Positions 23,462 through 32,033 of a DNA stretch of 64,000 nucleotides are shown piece after piece. Position 1 is the stretch's first letter. Every line of letters begins with the position of its first letter. The notes beneath the pieces are model-generated. The model was not told the origin of the DNA, did no database searches, and saw nothing but the letters and a program-made list of their open reading frames with translations. The DNA is from Gemmataceae bacterium (lineage in GTDB: Bacteria > Planctomycetota > Planctomycetia > Gemmatales > Gemmataceae): NCBI GenBank assembly GCA_901538445.1, contig LR594584.1, positions 310,001 to 374,000 on the forward strand, in the 5' to 3' direction. The position numbers were made by a program, and so were the translations under genes.

Positions 23462-24532
23462 ATGCCACCGACCCGTACACCCAAGGCCACGGACCACGAT
23501 ATGCCCGCAGCAGCCAAGGCGAACCCCGAGGAACTCTCGCTCGCCGACCTCCAGGCCGAGGCCGACGGGGTCCGCAAGCGGATCACCCGGTTCCGCGAGT
23601 CGCTCGGCCGGTTCTTCGTCAACAAACAGGAGATCATCGACCTGATGTGCGTCGCGGCCGTCGCGCAGGAGCCCCTGCTCCTCGTCGGCCCGCCGGGGAC
23701 GGCGAAGTCGGACCTCGTGCTGAAGTTCAAGGACGCGCTCGGGATCGAGCAGGCCGACTACTTCGAGTACATGCTCACCCGGTTCACCGAGCCGAGCGAG
23801 ATCATCGGCGCGATCGACATCAAGGAGCTCCGCGACGGCCGGTACATCCGCAAAAAGGAGGGGAAGCTCCCGACCGCGAAGCTCGTGTTCCTCGACGAGA
23901 TCTTCAAGTCGAACTCGGCCATCCTCAACATCCTGCTGACGATCATCAACGAGAAGAAGTTCTACCAGGAGGGGAAGCCCGAGCCGGTGCCGCTGCGGGT
24001 GCTGTTCGCGGCGACCAACGAGATCCCCGAGCAGGGGGAACTCGCGGCCCTCAAGGACCGGTTCGTGCTGAAGGTGCTGAGCCGGCCGGTGCAGGACGAC
24101 TTCTTCACCGAGTTGATCGACGCCGGGCTCCAGGGCGAGGCGTTCAAGGGGCTGAACCAGAAGCCGTGGGTCGAGGGGCACGCGACGCTCGACGACTTCC
24201 TGAAGGCCAACCGGTATCTCACGTACCTGTTCGCACGCAAGGAGCCGGCCGGCGGCCGCGGCGAGGAGCACAACGACCGCCAGTTGTTCTTCCCGCCCGA
24301 GGTGTTCCGCGAGTACCAGCGGTTGGTGAAGACGCTCGTGCGCGAGGACAAGATCTTCATCAGCGACCGGAAGCTCGTGAAGCTCTACAAGCTGTTCCGG
24401 GTGCGGGCGTGGCTGTTCTCGGGCGGGACCGTGAGCAAGGACGACCTGCGGCTGCTCGCGTACCTGGGCGAGTCGCACCAGGAGATCGAGCACCTGCGGG
24501 TCAAGGTGCCGGAATACCTCGGCGACGCTTGA
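23462..24532 (+). CDS. MoxR/RavA-type AAA+ ATPase
   Basis: 356-residue AAA+ ATPase. It has FFVNKQEIIDLMCVAAVAQ (the RavA-type N-terminal helix), Walker A LLVGPPGTAKSDLV, Walker B LVFLDEIFKSNSAILN, the sensor strand VLFAATNEIPEQGEL and the arginine-finger region LKDRFVLKVLSR. The C-terminal lid follows after LFFPPEVFREYQRLV. It closes the vWA-kinase-FHA-phosphatase operon and is the expected ATPase partner of the vWA protein. Start is uncertain: GTG 23450, ATG 23462 and ATG 23501 are in frame. A perfect 68-bp palindrome follows the stop. Confidence 0.92.
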   Translation: MPPTRTPKATDHDMPAAAKANPEELSLADLQAEADGVRKRITRFRESLGRFFVNKQEIIDLMCVAAVAQEPLLLVGPPGTAKSDLVLKFKDALGIEQADYFEYMLTRFTEPSEIIGAIDIKELRDGRYIRKKEGKLPTAKLVFLDEIFKSNSAILNILLTIINEKKFYQEGKPEPVPLRVLFAATNEIPEQGELAALKDRFVLKVLSRPVQDDFFTELIDAGLQGEAFKGLNQKPWVEGHATLDDFLKANRYLTYLFARKEPAGGRGEEHNDRQLFFPPEVFREYQRLVKTLVREDKIFISDRKLVKLYKLFRVRAWLFSGGTVSKDDLRLLAYLGESHQEIEHLRVKVPEYLGDA

Positions 24533-24558
24533 TCCGCGACCTCCGCACCCGCGTACCC

Positions 24559-24626
24559 GCGAGCGGCACGAAACGCAACACCCCGCGCGGCGCGCCGCGC
24601 GGGGTGTTGCGTTTCGTGCCGCTCGC
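24559..24626. terminator. 68-bp perfect palindrome between convergent genes
   Basis: Two 34-base arms (24559-24592 and 24593-24626) are exact complements with no loop. It lies between the MoxR stop (24532) and the pilin stop (24633) of the opposite strand, so it would terminate transcription from both sides. No U-tract follows on either side. The length and perfection exceed what a terminator needs and suggest a repeat element. Confidence 0.75.
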
Positions 24627-24632
24627 AGTGTC

Positions 24633-24809
24633 TTACGTGTTGACGGCGGAGCCGACCTTGGAGAACGTGTTGTTGGCGTTCTTGCCGAGGGCCGAGATGG
24701 CGGCGATGCACACGACCACGATGAGGGCCAGCATCACCGCGTACTCGACCGCGGTCGGGCCGTCTTCCTTCTTCACGAACGACACCAGCTTCTTCGTCAG
24801 GCTGCGCAT
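24633..24809 (-). CDS. Flp/Fap type IVb pilin
   Basis: 58-residue prepilin: MRSLTKKLVSFVKKEDGPTA, then VEYAVMLALIVVVCIAAISA and a short hydrophilic end. The N-terminal basic leader, GPTAVEYA cleavage motif with the +5 Glu, and the single hydrophobic helix are those of Flp pilins of tight-adherence systems, often cut by a TadV/PilD-type peptidase. GGAGAG precedes the ATG. No tad secretion genes are nearby, so assembly genes must be elsewhere. Confidence 0.93.
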   Translation of the reverse strand: MRSLTKKLVSFVKKEDGPTAVEYAVMLALIVVVCIAAISALGKNANNTFSKVGSAVNT

Positions 24810-25217
24810 CTGAGTCTCTCCGGGTCAGGTTGCGGATACGCCGTTGTGCCACGCTGCCGTTTTCTATCGGGTTCAGCGAGCGTTGACGACAACTCTCTAA
24901 GTCACTCTTTGGGTGCGTGCAATCGAGCGTGTCCGTTTTTCGCTTTTTGGCTGTCGGATTTTCCCTCTCCGCGTCCTCTGCACCGCGGTTGGACAGCCCC
25001 ACGAGTGGGACGGTTGCGGCCGGCGCGTCGCAACAACCCCTGAAAATCGAGTCAATCGATCGCCCCCGCGCCTGGGCGTGCGTTTCCCAATCGTGTGCCA
25101 CCGCCTCTGTGTCGAGAAGTCCCACACCCCGGTTCGCGTGGCCGTCGGGGTCCGTCATCCGGATAACATTCGGGTCCCGTCGTGAAATCCCGACGAACTC
25201 TCCGTGAGGACGCACCC
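24810..25217. other. Intergenic region between pilin and ilvD
   Basis: About 400 bp without a convincing gene and with lower GC than the surroundings. It separates two divergent genes, so it must hold both promoters. For the pilin, TTGTCG with an 18-base spacer and GATAGA is a weak candidate on the minus strand around 24870-24900. Small open frames here have no family resemblance or ribosome binding sites. Confidence 0.6.
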
Positions 25218-26900
25218 GTGCCGGAACCGCTGCAGCGAAAAAGTCTGACGACCACCGGGGGCACGAGCCGCGCCCCCAACCGGGCCATGCTCCGCGGCGT
25301 CGGGTTCACGGACGACGACTTCAACAAGCCGGTCATCGGCATCGCGTCGCTGTTCTCCGACATCACCCCGTGCAACGCCCACCTCGACCGGCTCGCGGTC
25401 AAGGGCCGCGAGGGCGTGCGGGCCGGGGGCGGGGTGCCGCAGACGTTCGGCGCGCCGACCGTGTCCGACGGGATCAGCATGGGCCACATGGGCATGCGGT
25501 ACTCGCTCGTGTCCCGCGAGGTGATCGCCGACTGCATCGAGACCGTCGCCGGGGCGATGAACCACGACGGGGTCGTCGCGTTCGGCGGGTGCGACAAGAA
25601 CATGCCCGGGTGCGTCATGGCGATGGCCCGGCTGAACGTGCCGAGCGTGTTCGTCTACGGCGGGAGCATCATGCCCGGCGTCGGCCCGCACGGCGAGGAC
25701 GTGGACATCGTGTCCATCTTCGAGGCCGTAGGGAAGTTCCAGGCGGGGAAGATCGACACCAAGACGCTCCACAAGGTCGAGTGCGAGAGCTGCCCGGGGC
25801 ACGGGTCGTGCGGCGGCATGTACACCGCGAACACGATGGCCAGCGCGATCGAGGCGATGGGGCTGATGCTGCCGTACGGCGCGTCGAACCCGGCCGTCAC
25901 GTCGGCTAAGGAGCGCGAGGCGTTCCTGGCCGGCAAGGCGGTGGTCGGGCTGGTCGAAAAGAACCTGCGGCCGCGGGACATCATCACCCGCAAGAGCCTG
26001 GAGAACGCCTACACGTTCGTGCTCGCGCTCGGCGGCTCGACGAACGCGGTGCTGCACCTCATGGCGATCGCCCGCGAGGCCGGGGTGCCCTGGACCCTCG
26101 AGGACTTCGACCGCCTCGGTGACAAGGTGCCGCACCTCGCGGACCTGAAGCCGGGCGGCAAGTACGTCATGTTCGACCTGTACCGCGTGGGCGGCACCCC
26201 GGCCGTGCTGCGGGCGCTGCTCGACCAGGGGTTCCTGCACGGCGACTGCCCGACCGTGACCGGCAAGACACTCGCCGAGAACCTGGCCGACGTGCCGAGC
26301 GTGTACGCGAAGAAGCAGAGCGTGGTGCTGCCGTTCGACAAGCCGATGTACTCGCACGGCATCCACGTCGTGCTGAAGGGCAACCTCGCACCCGAGGGGG
26401 CGGTCGCCAAGACGGCCGGGCTCAAGGTGCGGACCATCACCGGCCCCGCGAAGGTGTTCGACGGCGAGGAGGCCTGCTTCCAGGCCATCCAGGCGCAGAA
26501 GATTGTGGCCGGCGACGTGGTCATCATCCGCGGCGAGGGTCCGGTCGGCGGCCCGGGGATGCGCGAGATGCTGAGCATCACCGGCGCGCTGATGGGCCAA
26601 GGGCTCGGCGAGAGCGTGGGCCTCATCACCGACGGCCGGTTCAGCGGCGGCACGCACGGGCTGGTGGTCGGGCACGTCGCCCCCGAGGCGTGGGTCGGCG
26701 GGCCGATCGCGCTCGTGCAGGACGGCGACTCGGTCACCATCGACGGCGACAACAAGTTGCTGACGCTGAACGTCCCCGACACCGAGTTGCAGGCCCGCAA
26801 GGGTCGCTGGAAGGCCCCGGCGCTCCGCGTCGAGCGCGGCGTGCTCGCGAAGTACGCGCGGCTCGTGAAGAGCGCCAGCGAGGGGGCCGTCACGGGGTGA
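25218..26900 (+). CDS. ilvD: Dihydroxy-acid dehydratase
   Basis: 560-residue IlvD, which dehydrates 2,3-dihydroxy-isovalerate and its homologue in valine and isoleucine synthesis. Iron-sulfur cluster cysteines are in [10 protein letters not shown] and [19 protein letters not shown]. The N-terminal [19 protein letters not shown] and the C-terminal [17 protein letters not shown] are diagnostic. The GTG at 25218 has GAGGA eight bases upstream; another GTG at 25182 is in frame. It stands alone, with no other ilv gene nearby. Confidence 0.97.
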   Translation: MPEPLQRKSLTTTGGTSRAPNRAMLRGVGFTDDDFNKPVIGIASLFSDITPCNAHLDRLAVKGREGVRAGGGVPQTFGAPTVSDGISMGHMGMRYSLVSREVIADCIETVAGAMNHDGVVAFGGCDKNMPGCVMAMARLNVPSVFVYGGSIMPGVGPHGEDVDIVSIFEAVGKFQAGKIDTKTLHKVECESCPGHGSCGGMYTANTMASAIEAMGLMLPYGASNPAVTSAKEREAFLAGKAVVGLVEKNLRPRDIITRKSLENAYTFVLALGGSTNAVLHLMAIAREAGVPWTLEDFDRLGDKVPHLADLKPGGKYVMFDLYRVGGTPAVLRALLDQGFLHGDCPTVTGKTLAENLADVPSVYAKKQSVVLPFDKPMYSHGIHVVLKGNLAPEGAVAKTAGLKVRTITGPAKVFDGEEACFQAIQAQKIVAGDVVIIRGEGPVGGPGMREMLSITGALMGQGLGESVGLITDGRFSGGTHGLVVGHVAPEAWVGGPIALVQDGDSVTIDGDNKLLTLNVPDTELQARKGRWKAPALRVERGVLAKYARLVKSASEGAVTG

Positions 26901-26946
26901 CGCCGGGGTCGCCGGTGTGGTAGCATGGCGGCTCAAGGGGGCCGCC

Positions 26947-27696
26947 ATGCCGATGCACGACTGGACCCGCGTCGAGGCGGGAACGTACCACGACTTCCAC
27001 CTCGCGTGGATCGCTGAGATTCGCAAGACGCTTAACAGCGGCGTCCTTCCCCCGGGCTATTACGCGATGGCCGAGCAACACGCTGGGGACGCGATCCCCG
27101 ACGTCATCGGCCTCCACGAGTCGGACCCGGACCGGGAAGAAGTACCCGATCCGTTCGGCGGGGGCGTGGCGACGCTCACCAAGACCAAGCCGAAGGTCGC
27201 CGAGCGGTTGACCTCGACAAAGCCACTCAATCAGATCCCCCGTCGTCGTGTCGCGATCCGCCACACCAGCGGGCACCGCATCGTTGCGTTCATCGAACTC
27301 GTGTCGCCCTCGAACAAGGACCGTGTCGAGAGCGTCGCCGGGTTCACGGCCAAGGTCGCCGAGGCGCTGCGGAGTGGCGTACACATCCTGGTCGTCGATC
27401 CGTTTCCACCCGGACCCGCCGATCCGCTCGGAATGCACGGGGCCGTGTGGCGGGAGTTGACCGGGTCCGAACTCGCGGCCCCCGCAGACCGGCCGGTGAC
27501 GCTGGCGGCGTACGCGGCCGGCCGGACCGTCGAGGCGTTCGTCAACCGCCTCGCCCCCGGCGAGGAGGTGCCCGAGATGCCGGTGTTCCTCACCCCCACG
27601 AAGTACGTCCCGCTCGCGCTCGAATCGACCTACATGGCCGCCTCCGCCGGAATGCCCGAGTTTTGGCGGAAGGTGCTCGAGAAGCAACCCGCGTAA
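26947..27696 (+). CDS. DUF4058-like protein
   Basis: 249-residue protein of unknown function beginning MPMHDWTRVEAGTYHDFHLA, a start I recognise from the DUF4058-type family abundant in planctomycetes and cyanobacteria. The core contains RHTSGHRIVAFIELVSPSNK followed by a conserved VHILVVDPFPPG, a restriction-endonuclease-like alpha/beta pattern (E...xSPxNK). That nuclease-like resemblance is tentative and no activity can be assigned. The ATG at 26947 follows closely on the ilvD stop. Confidence 0.8.
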   Translation: MPMHDWTRVEAGTYHDFHLAWIAEIRKTLNSGVLPPGYYAMAEQHAGDAIPDVIGLHESDPDREEVPDPFGGGVATLTKTKPKVAERLTSTKPLNQIPRRRVAIRHTSGHRIVAFIELVSPSNKDRVESVAGFTAKVAEALRSGVHILVVDPFPPGPADPLGMHGAVWRELTGSELAAPADRPVTLAAYAAGRTVEAFVNRLAPGEEVPEMPVFLTPTKYVPLALESTYMAASAGMPEFWRKVLEKQPA

Positions 27697-27711
27697 CGCG
27701 AGGACGAAGCT

Positions 27712-28299
27712 GTGGCCGAGGCTGCAATCATCTCCGGCTGGGAAAGGGTGGCGCTCGCCGTGGAACAGGTCCGCGACAGGCTTCAGCGAACGACAGCCGC
27801 ACTAACCAGTGCGGGGGTGCCGTACGCGGTCATCGGTGGTAACGCCGTTGCGGAATGGGTCGGGCGTACCGACCCGGCGGCCGTACGGAACACGCAGGAC
27901 GTCGATATCTTGCTCCGGCGAGCCGACTTCGACGCCGCCAAGGCGGCGATGGAGGCGGCCGGGTTCGTGTACCGGCACGCGGCCAGCATCGACATGTTCC
28001 TCGACGGCCCCGGGGCCAAGGCCCGCGACGCGGTCCACGTTCTGTTCGCGAACGAGAAGGTGCGAGACGACTACGCGCTGCCGACGCCCGACGTGACCGA
28101 GAGCGAACCCGGAGGCACGTTCCGGGTGCTGGCGCTCGAAGCGCTCGTGCGGATGAAGCTCACCTCGAACCGCCGCAAGGATCAGGTTCATCTCCAGGAT
28201 TTCCTCGACGTCGGGTTAATCGACGCGAGTTGGCCGGCCCGGTTCCCGCCCGAACTCGCCGCCCGACTGCAACACCTCATCGACACCCCCGACGGCTGA
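27712..28299 (+). CDS. Nucleotidyltransferase-fold protein
   Basis: 195 residues with the minimal nucleotidyltransferase core: VPYAVIGGNAVAEW (glycine-rich turn), then QDVDILLRRADFD (metal-binding DVD), then DAVHVLF. The C-terminal helices (LVRMKLTSNRRKDQVHLQDFL) are like those of AbiEii/MNT-type domains. Such proteins occur in toxin-antitoxin or defence pairs as well as elsewhere. The neighbouring minus-strand genes are a ParD/ParE pair, but they converge and are not a co-transcribed partner. Start GTG at 27712. Confidence 0.85.
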   Translation: MAEAAIISGWERVALAVEQVRDRLQRTTAALTSAGVPYAVIGGNAVAEWVGRTDPAAVRNTQDVDILLRRADFDAAKAAMEAAGFVYRHAASIDMFLDGPGAKARDAVHVLFANEKVRDDYALPTPDVTESEPGGTFRVLALEALVRMKLTSNRRKDQVHLQDFLDVGLIDASWPARFPPELAARLQHLIDTPDG

Positions 28300-28302
28300 T
28301 GA

Positions 28303-28596
28303 TCAAGGCGAGCCGGCGAAACGCTCCGGGGTAACGTCCTGCGAGCCGTGGATCAATCGCATGACGAACACCTGCGAGTCGGTAAACCGGTAGAAGAGGA
28401 CATACCGGCCCACGACCACGCTCCGCAGGCCGGGACGGAGGTCGTCCCGAGCCCGCCCCAAGCGGGGTTGCCCACCCAGCAATCGACCCAAGTCGTCGAT
28501 CGCATCGGCCAACCGCTCGGCAGCGGCGGGGCTGCGGGAATCCAGCCACGCGAGGATATCGTCGATGTCGCGCTGGGCCGTGTCTGTTTGAGTTAT
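28303..28596 (-). CDS. ParE/RelE-family toxin lacking a normal start codon
   Basis: The frame encodes up to 97 residues with ParE hallmarks: DIDDILAWLDSRSPAAAERL, then a DDLGRLLGGQPRLGRARDDL stretch, then GLRSVVVGRYVLFYRF and the final RLIHGSQD. There is no ATG or GTG. The frame opens at an ATA (28596-28594) that overlaps the antitoxin TAA, where such pairs usually have ATGA. The first standard alternative is a TTG at 28512, which would remove the N-terminal helix. Either it starts at ATA inefficiently or it is a silenced toxin. ParE toxins attack gyrase; RelE relatives cut mRNA. Confidence 0.8.
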   Translation of the reverse strand: MTQTDTAQRDIDDILAWLDSRSPAAAERLADAIDDLGRLLGGQPRLGRARDDLRPGLRSVVVGRYVLFYRFTDSQVFVMRLIHGSQDVTPERFAGSP

Positions 28597-28859
28597 TTAT
28601 CGCACATCGTCTCTCCGGCAGCGACCTGCTTCTTGGCCCGAATGGCTTCGAGCGACGCGCGAGCGTTGAGGGGTGCAACGCGGCCGTGCTGGACGTCGGC
28701 TTCGCCTTCAGCGATCAGAGCCCTTAGTTCCTCGAGCTGCTGGCGCGCGTGTCGCAGAGCGACCGCCACCACCTCCTCGGCCGAGGCGAACTGGCCGGTC
28801 GCGAGTTGCTCGTTCACGATCGCTTCGAGTTCCGGCGTCAGCGTGATCGTCATTGGCAT
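28593..28859 (-). CDS. ParD-like antitoxin
   Basis: 88 residues. The N-terminus MPMTITLTPELEAIVNEQLA followed by GQFASAEEVVAVALRHAR is the ribbon-helix-helix DNA-binding domain of ParD/CC2985-type antitoxins; the C-terminal half (LEELRALIAEGEADVQHGR) is the toxin-binding helix. GGAGG sits seven bases before the ATG. It overlaps the toxin frame by 4 bases (ATAA). It normally neutralises the toxin and represses its own promoter. Confidence 0.88.
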   Translation of the reverse strand: MPMTITLTPELEAIVNEQLATGQFASAEEVVAVALRHARQQLEELRALIAEGEADVQHGRVAPLNARASLEAIRAKKQVAAGETMCDK

Positions 28860-28934
28860 GGCGGCCTCCGTTTCAGCCCATTATTCCCTGACCCGTGGAG
28901 GTGTCAAACCCGGTCCGCGGGCTACACCACCAGC

Positions 28935-29897
28935 ATGAGCACCACCACCTACGCCTGCGACCTCGCGGCCGTGTGCGACGCCGCGGCCCGGCTCGCCGGG
29001 GTCGTCCACCGCACCCCCGTAATGACCTCCGCGACGCTCGACGAGCGGGCCGGGCGGCGGGTGTTCCTCAAGTGCGAGAACCTCCAGAAGGTCGGCGCGT
29101 TCAAGTACCGCGGCGCGTCCAACGCCGTGCGGAAGCTGACCGACGCGCAGGCGGCCCGCGGCGTCGTCACGCACTCCAGCGGGAATCACGCGCAGGCGCT
29201 CGCACTGGCGGCCCGCGTCCGCGGCATCCCGGCGTACATCGTCATGCCGAAGACCGCACCGGCGGTGAAGAAGGCCGCGGTCGAGGGGTACGGCGGGATC
29301 GTCACCGAGTGCGAGCCGAACCTCGCGGCGCGCGAGATGGCGGCCTCCGAGCTGGTCGCAAAAACCGGGGCGACGCTGATCCCGCCGTTCGACCACGAGG
29401 ACGTGATCGCCGGCCAGGGGACGGCCGCGATCGAGTTGCTCGAAGACGCCCCCGGCCTCGACGCGATCGTCGCGCCGGTCGGCGGTGGCGGGCTGCTTTC
29501 GGGGTGCGCCGTGGCCGGGCTCGGCATGAAGCCAACGATCCGCGTGTTCGGGGCGGAGCCGCTCGGGGCCGACGACGCGGCCCGGTCCAAGGCCGCGGGC
29601 GAGTGGGTGCCGCAGACCGCACCGAACACCATCGCCGACGGCCTGCTCACCAGCACCGGGCGGTTGACGTGGCCGATCATCCGCGACCGCGTCGAGCGCG
29701 TCTTCACGGTGACCGACGACCAGATCCGGGCCGCGATGCGGTTCGTCTGGGAGCGGCTGAAGCTGGTCGTCGAGCCGAGCGGGGCGGTCGGCGTTGCCGT
29801 GGTGCTGTCCGATGAGTTCCGGGCGCTCGCGAACATCGGTTCCGTTGGAATTGTCTTGAGCGGCGGGAACGTGAGCCTCGATAAGCTGTACTGGTGA
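28935..29897 (+). CDS. Threonine dehydratase / serine racemase-like enzyme
   Basis: 320-residue fold-type II PLP enzyme. The PLP lysine is in FLKCENLQKVGAFKYRGA, with the downstream SSGNHAQALALAA phosphate-binding helix, and the glycine loop APVGGGGLLSG that anchors PLP. There is no C-terminal ACT regulatory domain, so it resembles catabolic threonine ammonia-lyase or serine racemase rather than IlvA. The frame is open upstream but the ATG at 28935 matches family N-termini. Confidence 0.92.
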   Translation: MSTTTYACDLAAVCDAAARLAGVVHRTPVMTSATLDERAGRRVFLKCENLQKVGAFKYRGASNAVRKLTDAQAARGVVTHSSGNHAQALALAARVRGIPAYIVMPKTAPAVKKAAVEGYGGIVTECEPNLAAREMAASELVAKTGATLIPPFDHEDVIAGQGTAAIELLEDAPGLDAIVAPVGGGGLLSGCAVAGLGMKPTIRVFGAEPLGADDAARSKAAGEWVPQTAPNTIADGLLTSTGRLTWPIIRDRVERVFTVTDDQIRAAMRFVWERLKLVVEPSGAVGVAVVLSDEFRALANIGSVGIVLSGGNVSLDKLYW

Positions 29898-29921
29898 GCC
29901 CGCTCCGAGACGACCATTGCG

Positions 29922-30926
29922 ATGATCCAGCCAGACGTTCCCGCTCTCGTGCTCGCCCCGATGGAGGGGGTCACCGACGCGCCGATGCGGGCCGTTCAGG
30001 GGCTCACCGGCGCGTTCACCTACGCCGTCACCGAGTTCCTGAGAGTCACGCAGACCGCCCTGCCCCGCGGCGTCGTCCTCCGGCACGTCCCCGAACTCCG
30101 CAACGGCTGCCGCACACGCACCGGCCTCCCCGTGCAGGTGCAACTCCTCGGCGGCGACGCCGGCCTGGTGGGCGAATCGGCGGCAGTTGCGGTTGAACTC
30201 GGCGCGACGGCGATCGACCTGAATTTCGGCTGCCCGGCCCCGACCGTGAACCGGCACGACGGCGGCGCGACGCTCCTGAAGTACCCGCACCGCATCCGCG
30301 AGATCGTTGCCGCCGTGCGGGCGGCGGTGCCACGTGAGGTGCCCGTTTCGGCGAAGATGCGACTCGGGTGGGACCGGCTGGACCCGATCTTCGAGAACGC
30401 CGAGATGGCCGCACAGGGCGGCGCGTCGTGGATCACCATCCACGGCCGCACCCGCACCGCCGGGTACGCGCCGCCGATCTTCTGGGCACCGATCGGGAAG
30501 GTCCGCGAGCGGCTCGGCATCCCGGTCGTGGCCAACGGCGACATCTGGACCATCGCCGACTTCCGCCGGTGCCGCGAGGAGACGGGGTGCGTTCACTACA
30601 TGCTCGGCCGGAGCGCGCTCGCCAACCCGCACCTCCCCCGGCAGGCCGCGGCCGAGCTGAGCCTCGCGCCGCGCGAACCGGAGTGCGAGTTCGACGCTCC
30701 TGTTGACTGGCCCGCACAGTTGCAGCGTCTGGTCGCGTGGTCGGAGGAGTTCCCCGACTGCCGCCCCGGTCGCGTGCTCGCCCGGCTCAAGCAGTGGCTG
30801 AGTATGGCCGCGAAGTTCGGGGCGTTCACGCGGTTCGACGCGATCAAGCGGGCCGAGAGCCTCGACGAGTTGTTCGCCGGGCTCGACGAGCGAGCCGCCG
30901 TGGGGTGCCTGTCCACTTCAGGATGA
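29922..30926 (+). CDS. tRNA-dihydrouridine synthase (Dus)
   Basis: 334-residue flavin enzyme reducing uridines in tRNA. It shows LVLAPMEGVTDAPMRAV at the N-terminus, QLLGGDAGLVGESAAVAVE, and the catalytic NFGCPAPTVNRHDGGATLL (Cys is the general acid). FMN phosphate-binding residues follow in VVANGDIWT and YMLGRSALANPHL. The overall pattern is closest to DusC-like enzymes; the target position is not predictable. It begins 24 bp after the dehydratase-like gene. Confidence 0.94.
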   Translation: MIQPDVPALVLAPMEGVTDAPMRAVQGLTGAFTYAVTEFLRVTQTALPRGVVLRHVPELRNGCRTRTGLPVQVQLLGGDAGLVGESAAVAVELGATAIDLNFGCPAPTVNRHDGGATLLKYPHRIREIVAAVRAAVPREVPVSAKMRLGWDRLDPIFENAEMAAQGGASWITIHGRTRTAGYAPPIFWAPIGKVRERLGIPVVANGDIWTIADFRRCREETGCVHYMLGRSALANPHLPRQAAAELSLAPREPECEFDAPVDWPAQLQRLVAWSEEFPDCRPGRVLARLKQWLSMAAKFGAFTRFDAIKRAESLDELFAGLDERAAVGCLSTSG

Positions 30927-30953
30927 TCGGACCCTCAACACCGGAGGCCCACC

Positions 30954-31919
30954 GTGCGAGTCACCACCGCCGACGGGTACAGCTACGAGCCCGCCCCCGC
31001 GGTCACCAACAAGCCGCCTTACCCGCCGGAACTCGCGGCCCGGTCCAAGAACTTCCTCGACGCGACGCTGACGCTGTTCCAACCCCTCGGGCCGGTCGCG
31101 AACATCGGCCGCGCCGCGTTCCACAAGTACCCGGTCCACGCGGCGCGAGCGACGTCTGCGGCCGCGGTGATGGGCGTCGATCCCGTGGACCTACTCACCG
31201 GGAACCTGTGCTACGACATCCTCGCCGGCACCGTCGCGATGGGGTGCTCGACGCTCGCGCTCCCCGGCCCCGACGGCCCGGTCCTCGCCCGGAACATGGA
31301 CTGGTTCCCCGCCGAGAAGATCGCCAAGGCGAGTTGCCTCGTGGCAGAGGACTTCGGCGTGAGCGCCGGGTTCCTCGGCGGGCTCGGGGCGGTCACCGGG
31401 CTCTCGAAGAACGGGTTCTGCGTGTGCATCAACGCGGCGTTCGGCGGCACCGACCCCGGCGGCTACCCGATGCTCTTGTTCCTGCGGCACGTCCTCGACA
31501 CCGCACGGAACTTCGCTGACGCGCTCGGCATGGTTGAGGGCGAGCGCCTCATGTCGGGCGGTTTGGTCACGGTCGTGGGGACACGCAACGACGAACGGGC
31601 CGTCGTGGAGCGAATGCCATCGAAAGCGAGGGTCCGCCGGCCGAACGGGGACGAGCCGCTCGTGGCTACCAACCACTACCGCGAACTCGCCCCGCCGACC
31701 ATTGTGTGCGACCGGTACGCGTGCCTCGCCGAGTTCGCCGGCCGCCGCGACCCGATGGACCTGCTCACGGACCGCCGCGTCCTCCAGTCGATCACGGCCC
31801 AGCACGTCGTCATGTGCCCCGCGACGCAAGCGGCAGCGATGTACGTGCCGAGCCACCTGCTCCCCGACTCGGTACAAGAAACGGTCACCGCGGCCGACTT
31901 GTTCCAGTTCGCCGGGTGA
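30954..31919 (+). CDS. Ntn-hydrolase acyltransferase/amidase-like protein (C45/NAAA type)
   Basis: 321 residues. The core GCSTLALPGPDGPVLARNMD is the N-terminal-nucleophile signature of the acid ceramidase/NAAA and isopenicillin acyltransferase groups, with Cys about 98 as nucleophile after self-cleavage and the following RNMDW as substrate pocket. ATNHYRE near residue 240 supplies the conserved Asn. Such enzymes hydrolyse or transfer acyl amides. No signal peptide is seen, so a cytosolic role is likely. The substrate is unknown. Confidence 0.8.
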   Translation: MRVTTADGYSYEPAPAVTNKPPYPPELAARSKNFLDATLTLFQPLGPVANIGRAAFHKYPVHAARATSAAAVMGVDPVDLLTGNLCYDILAGTVAMGCSTLALPGPDGPVLARNMDWFPAEKIAKASCLVAEDFGVSAGFLGGLGAVTGLSKNGFCVCINAAFGGTDPGGYPMLLFLRHVLDTARNFADALGMVEGERLMSGGLVTVVGTRNDERAVVERMPSKARVRRPNGDEPLVATNHYRELAPPTIVCDRYACLAEFAGRRDPMDLLTDRRVLQSITAQHVVMCPATQAAAMYVPSHLLPDSVQETVTAADLFQFAG

Positions 31920-32033
31920 CCCGCAGCCGAGAGTGACTTCCGCCGGGCACGCGGCTTTGCTATTGTGAACTATGATGGCGGTGGGATCGTGTTCGGAACG
32001 GCCGTGCGGCCGTTCGGGTCAGGAGAAGGTGCG

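Noticed and set aside
28277-28678. 133-codon minus-strand frame overlapping the toxin and antitoxin
   Set aside because: Out of frame with both, Arg/Pro-rich, and the ParE and ParD readings are clearly better.
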